64,000 nucleotides of DNA from NCBI GenBank assembly GCA_015143295.1, contig CM026561.1:39436875-39500874 (forward strand), read 5' to 3'. The DNA comes from Tetracentron sinense. Taxonomy: Eukaryota; Streptophyta; Magnoliopsida; Trochodendrales; Trochodendraceae. The notes under the pieces were generated by a model, which worked only from the letters and a program-made list of their open reading frames with translations, was not told the origin of the DNA and did not search any database. Shown here one piece after another: positions 22,080 to 32,435 of this stretch; position 1 is the first letter of the stretch, and each line of letters begins with the position of its first letter. The position numbers were made by a program, and so were the translations under genes.

Positions 22080-22240
22080 TAATAACTTTTAACTCTTAAG
22101 ATTACCTAATTTAATGTTTTTTTCTAAAAATCAAAGTTAGATTTATGAACCTTAGGGATGAGTAACTCTTAATCATAGTTAATGGGCATTAAAAAGGGAC
22201 ATATAGAGGCTACTAGAAAATGGACTAAATGGTTTTGGTA
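22080..22240 (-). repeat. Dispersed TTAAC/GGTTAA module copy
   Basis: Contains two arms, a TTAACTCTTAAG-type arm and a CTTAATCATAGTTAATGGGCA arm followed by AAAAAGGGACAT. It is a degenerate single copy of the module amplified at 26-27.5 kb. Confidence 0.5.
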
Positions 22241-22260
22241 AATCTCATTTCCTATTTACC

Positions 22261-22635
22261 CAGCATCATATCGGCTAGCTATCCATAGCTTAAGGTTCCT
22301 CTCACTAATAGTCAAAACTGGTTTGGTGAAATGTGTTGGACTCAACCTTTTATTGGTCCATATGAGTTTGTGTGGTTGGCATGTGTGCGCGTGTATGTTA
22401 CCTTCACCTCGAAAAAAAAAAAACAGCCGCTTATAGTCACCCTTGGACTGCTAGAGTTATCCAACTTAGTTTCACATCGGCAAGTTATCCCTAGTTTTGT
22501 GAATACTTAAGGTTCATCCCTCTCACCAAGTCTTGGGCCCTTTTGGTGAGATTTGTTGGGCGCAATCATTTGTTAGTCTATGTGTGTGTGGCTGGCCTTT
22601 GTGCGCGTGTATATTACCTTCACAAAAAAAAAAAA
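22261..22635 (+). repeat. Two tandem A-tailed repeats
   Basis: Two similar segments of about 165 bp (22261-22423 and 22471-22635) each end with GCGCGTGTAT.TTACCTTCAC and a 12-base A run. They share TTAAGGTTC.TC and a GGTGA.AT.TGTTGG block. The A tails suggest retroposed copies of one transcript or an LTR-derived fragment. No coding capacity. Confidence 0.5.
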
Positions 22636-22819
22636 TTGGCTGTCCAAATCCAACTCTATTCATCGGATTGACCATTAAATGTACGGAAAAAAACTTGTAA
22701 CAGGCTTCATGGTGACCTTTCCCTTTTGGGGGTTGATTCTTTAAGTAATCGCAATCTCAGGCAGCCACATGACCCTTTTCTATTATGGTTAAGCTTAACC
22801 AAAACAATGTTAATTTATT

Positions 22820-22915
22820 TATTTTTATTTAAAAAACAAGGTTCATGGATGAACCCTATGAATGAGAGAATCTTAACCACAATTAGTAGGTGTTAAAAGG
22901 GACATGTGGCATTCT
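22820..22915 (-). repeat. Dispersed module copy
   Basis: AATCTTAACCACAATTAGTAG followed by GTTAAAAGGGACATGTGGC is the reverse-orientation form of the module. Confidence 0.5.
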
Positions 22916-23397
22916 GGGAAGGCATTGCAGCTCCAATCCTTAGGTCCATACTGAAATTAAGCCAAGTGAATGACAAGGAAAGAACAAATGATGAATTCAA
23001 CTTTCTATCTAAAGAGGCATGCCATAATTTATGAGAATTCTTATCTAAATGAGAATTAAGAAAATTGGAAGTTAGAAATACCTGCAAGACTGGAATTCTT
23101 AAAAGAAGAAATGTCTGGCTTTTCCTATTCTAGTGCAGGTTCTTGCTCCTCGGTATAAACTGCTTCACTTTGAGTAGGCTTGGCCCGCACATCGACAAAG
23201 CTGCTATTTTTACCCAGTAACAAAATACTTTTGTTTATAAATACTGTATATTTTATTCTTATTCTGTTAGTGTTCCACTGGACTGAATGCGGATGCCTAG
23301 AGAAGCTTTTCTCTTTTTCCTTTGTTGGGTAAATTTCTTCATTTTTGAGAAACTACAAAAAAAAAATATGTTTTAAAGCAAGAGGAGTGCTAGTCCG

Positions 23398-23517
23398 GAT
23401 AGGGGTGGCGGGACAGGTTTGGGCTTGAATTTTGGTAATTTTTCAATAAGGTCAGCCTGAAGCCCAATACATTTACAAAGGCTTTGAAGCCCGAACTTGG
23501 CCCGATTGCCACCCCAA
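23398..23517. mobile_element. Short hAT-like MITE
   Basis: It starts AGGGGTGGCGGG and ends with CGATTGCCACCCC. The internal arms TTTGGGCTT and AAGCCCGAA are complementary, so the whole 120 bp can fold. No convincing target duplication. Confidence 0.4.
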
Positions 23518-24029
23518 GCTCAAAAGTCCTAGATTTTTAAACATGTCTTTGTTACCCCTTAAAGAAGAAAATAATTTTTTTTTAAAAGGAAGTTATGGCA
23601 TCATCCAACAACTTGTTCTTAAGATAACAAGAAAAAAAGACGACAACTGTTGCAACTACCATGAGAATTTGGAGGCTTGCCTATGGTAAAAATATTTCTT
23701 AAGATAATTTAAGTCATAATAGTATAGACTAGAGCCCAAGGATTAATGCCTTAACTTCAATGTAGATTCGGACAGGGGTGGAGCCAAGAGTTTTTACTTG
23801 GGAGCTGAAATACGTATATAAGAAAAGCAATGGGATTGAGGGTATGAGCCTTGGGGTTCGGGGTGGTTATAAAATTCATTAATATTGCATTCCAAAAAAA
23901 GGTCCAGTAACAAAAAAAAAAACATGGGCTTGCCTTTTGATAGAGCTATTATGTAAATAAAATTAAGGAAAATGCATAACTTACCACAAATTTCCACTAT
24001 GTAACGAAACAAAATGACCGGTCTTCATC

Positions 24030-24230
24030 GGTCCCGACCTACCTTTTAACACCCATTAATTGTGGTTAAGATTCACTCACCCCTAAGGTTCATCCATTTA
24101 ACCTTAGTTTTTAGAAAGAAAAAAAATATAACTTTAATTAAGTTGGTTAAGCTTAACCACAATTAAATGGTTAAGGGCGGGGACCCCAATTGTGCTTAAC
24201 CAAACTTAACCACAATTAAGTTTTTTAAGA
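24030..24230 (-). repeat. Dispersed module copies
   Basis: Several TTAACCACAATTAA and GGTTAAGATTCACTCACCC arms are here in both orientations, matching the module of the 26-27.5 kb array. Confidence 0.45.
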
Positions 24231-24583
24231 GTAAAAACATTAAGAAAAAACTATATTTTTTAAGAGTAAATACATAAAGAAAAAGATCAGGGGAGGAATC
24301 AAATATGAATAGATAATGAACTAAAATTTTAGAGAGCTAGGGTTTAGAGTTTTAGAATTTTAAACTTCTACCTCTTACTAAAAGGTTGAGATTGATCACA
24401 ACAATTGGGAGACCACTAAATAAATAAGAATAATAATTTGGGGAGCAATATATAAAAAAAAATCATGGGGACCCACTATATAGTACTACCTAACAAAGGA
24501 ATATCAAAAACTTGTGGTGGGGGGCAGCCAATGCCCCCCGCCCCCGGATCCAGATCCCTTTTTTAAAGTTTTTTTTTGTTAAA

Positions 24584-24765
24584 GGAACAGAACACCTGAC
24601 TCTCACACACACGGTCAAACCTAGGCTACCGCTAAGGTGTCATTAAGGTTAACCTACTCAACAACTCCAAAAGGGCCAACTGACAATACCACTCAGCCGC
24701 TATGGAGATTAACATTTTTTTAGTTAAAGGAACACAACACCTAACTCAGTCAGACCTACCTAAGT
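24584..24765 (-). mobile_element. SINE plus adjoining SINE 3' fragment
   Basis: On the minus strand one element (24714 to 24584) has an A-box-like TAGCGGCTGAGTGG, a B-box-like GGTTTGACC, the end GTGTTCTGTTCCTTTAAC and an A run. Immediately upstream the same 3' end (GTTGTGTTCCTTTAACT plus an A run, about 24765-24715) marks a truncated second copy. tRNA-derived SINE is the best fit; no target duplication was resolved. Confidence 0.5.
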
Positions 24766-24769
24766 TGAT

Positions 24770-25785
24770 GCTAATGAATTACTTTCATTAATAGTAATTT
24801 CATTAAAGCTAGTTAACAGTTACCCAAGAAAAAAAATTAGGGATCCATTGGATCTTTATTGGGGTCCAAGCCTTAATCTATCACGTCCCAATTAATGTTG
24901 GGGTTACCATGAAACAAAAAAATATCACAGATAAACAGTAGGGATCCGCCAAACCCCCTTCCCCGTGAATGCCGATTTTTTAATAATCGAATAACTAGGT
25001 AGAGTCCGCCAAACCCCTCTCTCCATGTGGGTGGCATTTTCCATAAAAAAAAAAATATTGGAATAATTCAAATTATGCCTTATGTCATTTATAGTTTGAT
25101 AATTGTATATATAAAATAAGGATATTTTTGTAATTTCTAAAAAGAAAATAATCACCTCCTTGGTCGTGACATGAGGAGGGGCATCTCAACTCCTCTTTTC
25201 TTGTCATATGTCCTCCTTTTAACTCTTTTTAACTGTTGTTAAGATTCACTCACTCTTACAATTGACCCATCTATCCTTGATTCTTAGATAAATAAAATAA
25301 ATTTAACTGTAGGGTTAACAAAATTAAACTGAGTTCATCGTATTTGAAGGGGAGGCTTTGTGCCGTGGAGCAAACTATTGTTCTTTCTAAAATTACACTT
25401 GTTAATTATTTTATTTTTTATTTGTGTGCGCGCGTGTGCTACTCCCCTTTACCTCTTCAACCGGAACTCGAGTTCATAGTTAATCTCAAAATGTTTTTTT
25501 TTTTAGGATCCGATTTGGTCCGGCTCTCTCGAGACCAAAACCGGCCCACTCACAGAGCCCTTATAATTGCCTTTTTTTAACCTTGGTTAAGAAATTTTGA
25601 CCACTATGATTACATTTTTTTTATATTAAAAACAAAGTTACTTGGCTGAACCCTATGGAATAGTGAATTTCAACCACGGTCAAAGAGTATTAAAAGGGAC
25701 ACGTGTTAACCTATGGGATGAGGGCAAGACAGTTTTTGTCTGGCGAGCGCAAGATGAAATTCATTCCCCTTTTTTTTGTCATTCC
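24770..25785. other. Repeat-rich intergenic DNA
   Basis: Holds a tandem pair of about 65 bp sharing TCCGCCAAACCCC (24938-25045), further degenerate module copies (about 25200-25320 and 25640-25710) and a GTGTGCGCGCGTGTG stretch near 25425. No gene recognised. Confidence 0.45.
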
Positions 25786-26029
25786 AGTTGGGGTTTTGCA
25801 TATCAGATGCTAGGTTCATGCTAGTTTGCAAATACACTGTTATGTATAAACTTTTTACAAATTAACTCATAATTTTTCAACGGTTATAAAAATAACCTCA
25901 AACCTTCCTTCCGCTCGGTTGAAATTGTTACTAAAATGACTATTATGTCTTTAAAAAATTTCATAACTTTACGAACTCCTTTTAACTGCTTTTGAACCAT
26001 GGTTAATAAGTTTTGACCTCTATGGTTAC

Positions 26030-27470
26030 TTTACCTCATTTTAACTCTTAACTATGGTTAAGATTCACTAATCCTTAGGGTTAAAGCATCTATCCTTAAT
26101 TTTTAGAAAAAATTAAAAATTAACGTGTCCCCTTTTAACTTCCATTAACTGTAGTTAATATTCACTAATCCTTAGGGTTAAAGCATCTAACCTTGATTTT
26201 TAGAAGGAAAAAATTGAACATTTCTTCTAACTACCTTTAACCGTGGTTAAGATTCACTAACCCTTAGGGTTAAAGCATCTATTAGACAAAAATTTAAATA
26301 AGTAACATGTCACCTTTTAACTCCCTTTAACTACGGTTAAGATTCACTAATCCTTAGGGTTAAAGCATCTCACCTTGATTTTTTTTTAAAAATTGAACAT
26401 CTCTTTGAACTCTCTTTAACTGTGGTTAAGATTCACTAATAGTTAGGATTAAAGCAACTATTAGAAGAAAAAAAAGTAGCGTGTCCCCTTTTAAATGTGG
26501 TTAAGATTAAGATTCACTAATTCTTAGGATTAAAGCATTGAACCTTAATTTTTAGAAAAAATTTTGAACATCTCATTTAACTCCCTTTAACTATGGTTAA
26601 GATTCACTAACCCTTAGGGTTAAAGCATCTATTACGATTTTAAAAAAAAATGTGTACCTTTTAACTCTCGTTAACTGTGGTTAAGATTCACTAACCCTTA
26701 AATTAAAAGATTTAACCTTGGTTTTTAGAAAGAAAATTAATGTGCCCCTCCCCCCTTCCTTCCCTTTAACTTCTGCCCCCCTCCCTGTAACTTCCTTTAA
26801 ATGTGGTTAAGATTCAATAACCTTAAGGTCAGGGGCGGAGCCAGGATTCTCTTGCAAGGGGTAACAATGGGAGTTCAAGGCGTAGTCCCTAAAATTTTTT
26901 TTGAGGGCCAAATTCATGGGCTATCGTGTCTACTTGTGTTTGTTTGTAAGGAAAATTTCTTCTTCTCAAAAGTTTAGGGGGGCTAGAGCACCCCGTCCCC
27001 CAGCTCCGCCCTTATCCCGGCCTAGGACCCTAGTAGGACAATAGGGAAAAAAATTTCCCAAATTTTCAGGGTGTCCCTTTAGCCCCCTCTGGGCCCCATG
27101 TGGCTCCGCCCCTGCTTAGGGTTTAGAAAAATATTAAAAACTTAACGTGTCCCCTTTTAACTCTCTTGAATTGTGGTTAAGATTCACTAACTCTATGGGT
27201 TAAAGCATCTAACCATGGTAAGTGTCCCCTTTTAACCCTCTTTAATTATGGCTAAGATTCACTAACCCTTAGGGTTAAAGTAGCTAACCTTAGGTTTTAG
27301 AAAAAAAAATGAATGTGTCCCCTTTTAACTGTGATTAAGATTTAGTATCACATCTAACCTTGGTTTTTATAAAAAAAAATTAAATTAAAGTATTACCTTT
27401 TAACTCCCTTTAACTATGGTTGAGATTCAATAACCCTTAATGTTAAAGCATCTAACCTTGGTTTTTAAAA
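26030..27470 (+). repeat. Tandem array, about 13 copies of an 80-100 bp module
   Basis: Each unit reads roughly TTAACTNTGGTTAAGATTCAC, then TAACCCTTAGGGTTAAAGCA, then TCTAACCTTGGTTTTTAGAA and an A run, then TGTCCCCTTT. Cores begin near 26055, 26154, 26243, 26336, 26424, 26500, 26596, 26680, 26805, 27178, 27249, 27331 and 27418. The central AACCCTTAGGGTT is a palindrome. One hAT-type element interrupts the array. Confidence 0.85.
26830..27114. mobile_element. hAT-type MITE nested in the array
   Basis: The ends are CAGGGGCGGAGCCA and its perfect complement (14 bp). The flanks CTTAAGGT (26822-26829) and CTTAGGGT (27115-27122) match at 7 of 8. The internal 285 bp is non-coding. It inserted into an existing array unit, so it is younger than the array. 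A diverged end of the same family is at about 28081-28152. Confidence 0.75.
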
Positions 27471-27659
27471 ATAAAAAAAAAAAAAAAATCAATCATAAAG
27501 TAACAATTTCCAACGAAAGTCTTAACGGAAGTAAGGTTTGAGGGTATTTGTGCAACCGTTGGAAAACCACGAGTTAATTTGCAAAAGGGTTTACACATAA
27601 CTATATTTGCAAATTAAGAAGAACCTAACAGGTGATATGCAAAACCCCTTCCAGTTGAG

Positions 27660-28329
27660 ACCTGAGCGTGGCCCAGTTTGACCAGTACAATCAGCAGAGA
27701 AAACATAATGAGCGTGGCTCATTAAGTGTTGTGGACACGAGTGAAAAATACTCTGGAGTCTGGACACAAGCCCCAAGTGTTTACCGATTGAAATGATAAA
27801 AAGTGATTAAAATATTTTTTCCCCAATAATTAGTTTTATTTAAAATTTTAATTTCAATTCAACTTAGAATTGAAAGTTAATCTATATTTAGTTATTTGCT
27901 GTATATATACCATGACCTGTTGGGCCTGAACCCGAATCCGATTCGATTCATTTATATACGGCTTGATAAACTTGATCTCGACCCATTGGTTGGTCTAAAC
28001 AGGGGTCATTCCTTCCATTTGTCTCCGCGTATGCCTTATTAAATTAAATAATATAAGAATAAATTAGTTTATTTTTTTCTCAAAAATCCAGAGGGGGCTC
28101 TAGCGGCTTTGACCCTCCTGGAGGAGGCTACAGCCCCATGTGGCTCTGCACGTCTATTCCCCCCCCCCCCCCCCCCCCCCCTTCAAGAATGTGGAAAATC
28201 ATGTTGGGTGACAAATCTAAACCCCCTCAAGCATGTTGAAAAACATGTTGGGTGACAAATCGGGTCAAAAAATACCCATCCAACAAAAATGAGATAAAAA
28301 TTGATATTTTGTATATATATATATATATT
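27660..28329. other. Intergenic DNA with a C23 homopolymer
   Basis: Contains a C-only run of 23 at 28159-28181, just after a degraded hAT-type end (about 28081-28152). A TA dinucleotide repeat abuts the Mutator-type element at 28330. No gene. Confidence 0.5.
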
Positions 28330-29072
28330 GGGGATAGCTACTGTTCACGCAGTGCGTGAATAGCTTAACGACCACCCCGGTCATTTTTACCCCTTAAATT
28401 CATTAAATTGAAAGGTAGTTTATGTCTTTTGTTAACATTTTTAAAGATCCCAAATTTTGATCTCCGTCTCCATCGATACCCATCCAAGAGAAACCCAGAT
28501 TTTGTTAATCTTCTTTACTTATGATTTTCTCTATTTTTCATGGTTTGATGTTGAATTAAAGCTTGGTAAGGGTACAGAGACCATTGTTTCAAAGTTTCAC
28601 TCCAAAATTTTTAAAAATGTCTTATATGGAAGCAACCCTTCGTAGCTTGTCAAGGGTACAGACACCATTGTTTCAAAGTTTCAGTCTAAAGAGCGGGCAT
28701 GTGCTTGATTTAACAGTGGGGGCTCTTGTGATTGTTTGGCCAAAGCACAACAGTCATCTTCTGAAAAGGGGACTGAACAGAATAGAGAGAGAGAGAGAGA
28801 GAGAGAGAGGTAAGCAGGGAAGGGGCCACCCGATCTTCATTGATGGGAACGGAGAGAGACTAAGAACCAGAATTGAGTAGAATGAGAGGATTTATGCAAT
28901 TAGGGTTTTTCAAATGCAGAAAAGAATAAAGAACTCTCTTCCCTTTCGAGTACAGAGACCACCGCAAAGTGAAAATGACTTAAAATACCCTTCTAATTTA
29001 ATGATTTTGGGGTTAGAATTGTCTACGTGGTCGTTAAGCTATTCACGCATTGCGTGAACAGTAGCAATGCCC
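28330..29072. mobile_element. Mutator-type non-autonomous element with exact 9-bp duplication
   Basis: The left end GGGGATAGCTACTGTTCACG and the complement of the right end GGGCATTGCTACTGTTCACG begin about 49 bp of strong inverted repeat, weaker out to about 95 bp. The 9-bp duplication ATATATATT is at 28321-28329 and 29073-29081. The 743-bp body holds a 45-bp direct duplication (28561-28605 and 28648-28690) and a GA microsatellite (28786-28810). The body has a less AT-rich, exon-like character and could be captured host sequence; I could not identify a source. Confidence 0.75.
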
Positions 29073-29084
29073 ATATATATTTTT

Positions 29085-29750
29085 TTATAAATATGGATAT
29101 CCTGAGCGTTATAGACGCATGCTAGTATCATGTGTTTTTTTTTCGAAGGCTACTTTCATGTGTTGCAAAAGGAATACTCCCAACTCATACAACCGTCATA
29201 CAACCGTTATTGAGATGATCTCAGGAATTGACATCGAGACCTCGGGGTTGATATTTTCAGGGTTGATATTTTGTAATTCAAGACATTCCTTTTTTTAAAT
29301 ATCTAGGGTGTCCGGGCTCTTGGAGCTCCATCTACACGTTGTAGGGTATCAGATTAAAGTGAGAATCGGTCACCAGGTGGGTTCAACGTAAACTCTTAAA
29401 AAAAATATATATACAAGGCTTCTCAGCTCGTACGGTCGTACCACTTGACAACTAGTTATCCGTACAAATACCAGGCATGCCAGGCTATTTGAAGGAGAAA
29501 TAGTTCTAAAGTGATACCTGTTTGAGGATTATCTGAAATCTTTCCAACTTTTTGGTAAAAGCCCTTTTTAATGTGTTAGATGAAGAGAGGTCTTGAAGAT
29601 GGACTCTGTGTGAAGAACTGAAATTTACCATTTCAATGGAAAAAAAAAACCGCTCATTCATTTGAATAATATGAAGGTTACACATATATGATGACATTCA
29701 ACATATAGCTACCATCCACTATACCTAACACCAATGATATGATGCTACAC
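29085..29750. other. Downstream region of the membrane-protein gene
   Basis: No protein or bounded repeat recognised. Part of 29500-29750 may be 3' UTR of the minus-strand gene ending at 29968. Confidence 0.35.
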
Positions 29751-29758
29751 TGAAGCAC

Positions 29759-29968
29759 TTAGGAAGCTACAGAATCCCCACTTTCCACCGTCTGATCATG
29801 ATCCGAAGACATAAAGGGTGGAATACCCAAAACTTTCATCTTAATCAAACGGTGAGGCCTTGGACTAGCACCAATCCACAATGCTACCACGCAACACCAG
29901 ATCATACAGCCTAAACTAATCACGCCTACGTTAAACACTGTTAAGTTTACCATCCATCTCTTTCCCAT
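29759..29968 (-). CDS. Small hydrophobic ORF overlapping the upstream stop codon (doubtful)
   Basis: A 69-residue frame starts in a TAATG overlap with the stop of the 112-residue ORF. It has one hydrophobic segment (about residues 10-32, with Cys21, Cys25 and Cys26) and a polar tail. I do not recognise it. It may be chance coding within the 3' UTR of the upstream gene; plant mRNAs are rarely bicistronic. An alternative is a retained-intron isoform. Confidence 0.2.
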   Translation of the reverse strand: MGKRWMVNLTVFNVGVISLGCMIWCCVVALWIGASPRPHRLIKMKVLGIPPFMSSDHDQTVESGDSVAS

Positions 29969-30306
29969 TACTTCTTTGCTTCTTCCGCCGCCGGCTTTGA
30001 TTCTGCCGGTGGCGGCGCAGCCGGAACGCCGCCATCAATACAGCTCCTACATTTCCTCTCCACCCATCCTTCTATGTCATTCTCTCCACTCCCACCGAAA
30101 TGCCGCCCGCCGCAAAGTCGCGCGAATATCCCCGCAATGACACCAATGATCGTAATCACTGCCAAGACAACCACCAATGTCTCAATAGACCGATGCGTCG
30201 AATGACTCGATTCACCAACCACAGGCGGCGCCTCCACGAGCGGCGGCAGCTCATCATCTAACCTTGCAACCACATCCCACATTAGCATAACCATGAACAT
30301 GAACAT
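29968..30306 (-). CDS. Small single-pass membrane protein of unknown function
   Basis: 112 residues, one exon. The order is a short hydrophobic, Met-rich start, an acidic/Pro segment (17-35), one clear membrane helix (about 43-62, TLVVVLAVITIIGVIAGIFA), a juxtamembrane RLCGGRHFGG, then a conserved-looking acidic and cysteine part (DIEGWVERKCRSCIDGG, with a C-x2-C at 86-89) and an Ala/Pro/Lys-rich tail. This arrangement resembles an uncharacterised plant family of small transmembrane proteins; no function is known to me. The GC-rich codon use differs sharply from the AT-rich flanks, which supports real coding. The start at 30306 is the first ATG; internal Met residues at 3, 5, 7 or 9 are alternatives. 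Confidence 0.75.
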   Translation of the reverse strand: MFMFMVMLMWDVVARLDDELPPLVEAPPVVGESSHSTHRSIETLVVVLAVITIIGVIAGIFARLCGGRHFGGSGENDIEGWVERKCRSCIDGGVPAAPPPAESKPAAEEAKK

Positions 30307-30540
30307 GAGCTAGGACTTGCCTAGATGGTAGAAGTCTTCTATAATGTGGTAGTAATGAAATGAGGAGGATGAGCTTTGAATCAGCAAAACAAAAAAAAGA
30401 ACATATAGACTACTAGAGAGAGTGAATGTGAAGATGAGATTGACTACAGAGAGAAAGAGAGCATTGGGAGTAGTATCTCTTTTGGACAAAGCCACAAAGG
30501 TGTTGAAATAGGATTCCAAATTTGAAAACTATCTTTTCAG

Positions 30541-31420
30541 GAATTTGTGAATGCCCCTTGCCTTTTGTGATTTTATATTATGCCCCCACCTAACTTTTGT
30601 AAATACACCCTTCCATCCGAAAGTTAGTGAACGGATGTTAATTTTTTTTATAAAATGACATTTTTACCTTTTATTTTATTTATGGAGATTTATAAAAACT
30701 TTTCACACAAGAGGAGTTTGGAACCCATTAACTGTTGTTAAGATTCACTCAATCCTATGATTCATCTATTTAACCTTGATTTTTTGAAAAAAAAAAATAA
30801 CTTAGATTGATTATGCTTAACCACAATCAAAGGGGGCTCTAAAGTCGCCACATGTCCATTTTAACACTTATTAACTGTGGTTAAGATTCAATCACCCCTT
30901 GGGTTCATGCATCTAACCTTGGTTTTAGAAGAAAAAAATATTAATATTAGATTGATTATGCTTAACCACACCTAAAGGAAGCTCTTCAAGCCGTCATGTG
31001 TCCCTTTCAACACCCACTAAAAGTAGTTAATATTCATTAAGCCCTAGGATTCATGCATCTAACCTTGGATTTTAGGAAAAAAAATATTAAGGTTGATTAT
31101 GTTTAACCACAATTAAAGGAGACTCTACAAATTATCCATTTTAACAGTCTTTAATTATAGTAGAATGGATAAATGGAACACACATGGGGACCTATAGAGG
31201 CTCCGTCCAACCCATTAAAAAGAGATTCAAAAAGGTAATTTCATAAAATAAAATAAAAATTAACATCTCGTTTACTAACTTTTGGATGGAATGGTGGATT
31301 TGTAAAACTTTTAAAAGTTAGTTGAGAGGTGGGGGGATTAATACAAAATTAAAAAATAGAATAGGTATTTACAAATAGCTAAAAAGTTAGGAGGTTTTTA
31401 CAAAAATAAAACCCTTTCTT
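30541..31420. mobile_element. Second long-TIR element with internal module repeats
   Basis: The left arm (about 30541-30700) and the complement of the right arm (about 31235-31420) share CTTCCATCCGAAAGTTAGT-like sequence, GATGTTAATTTTTT and CCCCCACCT in order. Between them are at least three tandem units of 115-140 bp, each with a TTAACTGTGGTTAAGATTCA arm and an opposed GATTATGCTTAACCACA arm. The layout is the same as 25790-27648, but the terminal arms differ. Ends are approximate and no clean target duplication was found. It lies just upstream of the membrane-protein gene. Confidence 0.6.
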
Positions 31421-32020
31421 TTTTCTTTTCTTTCTTACTTTTATCTACTTTGGATATTCTACGTTTCTACTTGAGTTGGTCTTTTCTTTTGAGGTGGAGT
31501 GGGCCAAGGGTAAGAACACCAGTCCTTCAGGGTTTCTTAATTTAATGATGAAAGATCAAAAAGAGTGACTAGAACATGTCAGTGGTGTGACCCCAACTGA
31601 AATCTTTTGAATCCTTGCCCAAATTGTCGTTTGTGATATCAGATGTTTAAGTTTGCTTGTGACCCCAAGGTGATCTTTTTTTGAAACTTTCCCAAGTTCG
31701 TCTTTACTATTGTACTATTGTCTTGTTCATAGATCTTTTTTTGAACTGGATGCACAGATGGAACACATATACATTGCTCATGTAATAAATTTTGAATCAA
31801 ACCTTTAAAAACATACCCTTACACGATTTTTGATGGTTTTTTTTTAATCAAAAAAAGGTTGGTTAACTTTTAAATGGGTTTAATAACCCGAGCATCCCGA
31901 AATATATGCAATAGTAGGGGCGTTTTGGATATTATAAAAATGCTTAGTTAAAAGAAATATCATTTCTTTATTTTTGTAATTATGTAATTATCAGAGCTCC
32001 TATTCATAGTTAATCTCTTA
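31420..32020. other. AT-rich spacer, nothing recognised
   Basis: No gene or bounded element. It adjoins the truncated left end of the Ty3/gypsy relic. Confidence 0.4.
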
Positions 32021-32435
32021 ATTATATGTTAACCAAGCACACTTTTCAAGCGAACTATAATTTAAAAGACAGAATACTCTCTATTGATCCTCGAGAATCT
32101 CCACGAATAAGATACAAGGCACATCGATACGTCCTCTTGCACGGAGAGCTCAATAAGAAATCATTTGGGGAATCTCTTCTGAAGTGCATTCATACTGTTG
32201 ATGTTGAAACAATCTTGACCGAGCTCCGTGAAGGAATTTGTGAAATTCATTCTAGAGGACGTACGATAGCTCACCGAGCTCTGAGGCATGACTATTTTTA
32301 GTCGTACATGTAGGTTGATGCAAAGAAATATATGCTGAGGTGCAGTCAGTGCCAACGTCATGCCAAGATGATCCATGCTCCAGCTCAAGAACTCAATACC
32401 GTCTCTCAGCCTTGGCCATTTGCACGATGGAGGCT

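Larger units (their letters stand above)
25790..27648. mobile_element. Long-TIR foldback element carrying an internal tandem array
   Basis: The ends are inverted copies: GGGGTTTTGCATATCA at 25790 and its complement ending at 27648, with similarity over about 170 bp per arm (25790-25965 and about 27480-27648). An exact 8-bp duplication TTCCAGTT flanks it (25782-25789 and 27649-27656). Between the arms lie about 13 tandem copies of an 80-100 bp module. No transposase is encoded, so it is non-autonomous. An 8-bp duplication would fit hAT, but the terminal sequence is not hAT-like, so the superfamily is open. Confidence 0.8.

Noticed and set aside
23774-24550. CAGGGGTGGAGCCAAG start as a full hAT-type element
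   Set aside because: The left end resembles the 26830 family, but no matching right end or target duplication was found.
25980-27480. Array taken as telomere-like or as a minisatellite gene
   Set aside because: The AACCCTTAGGGTT core resembles telomere repeats by chance. The unit is 80-100 bp and lies within a bounded element. No reading frame persists through the units.
25980-27480. CRISPR-like repeat array
   Set aside because: Repeats are variable and contiguous without unique spacers of set length, and the genome is a plant's.
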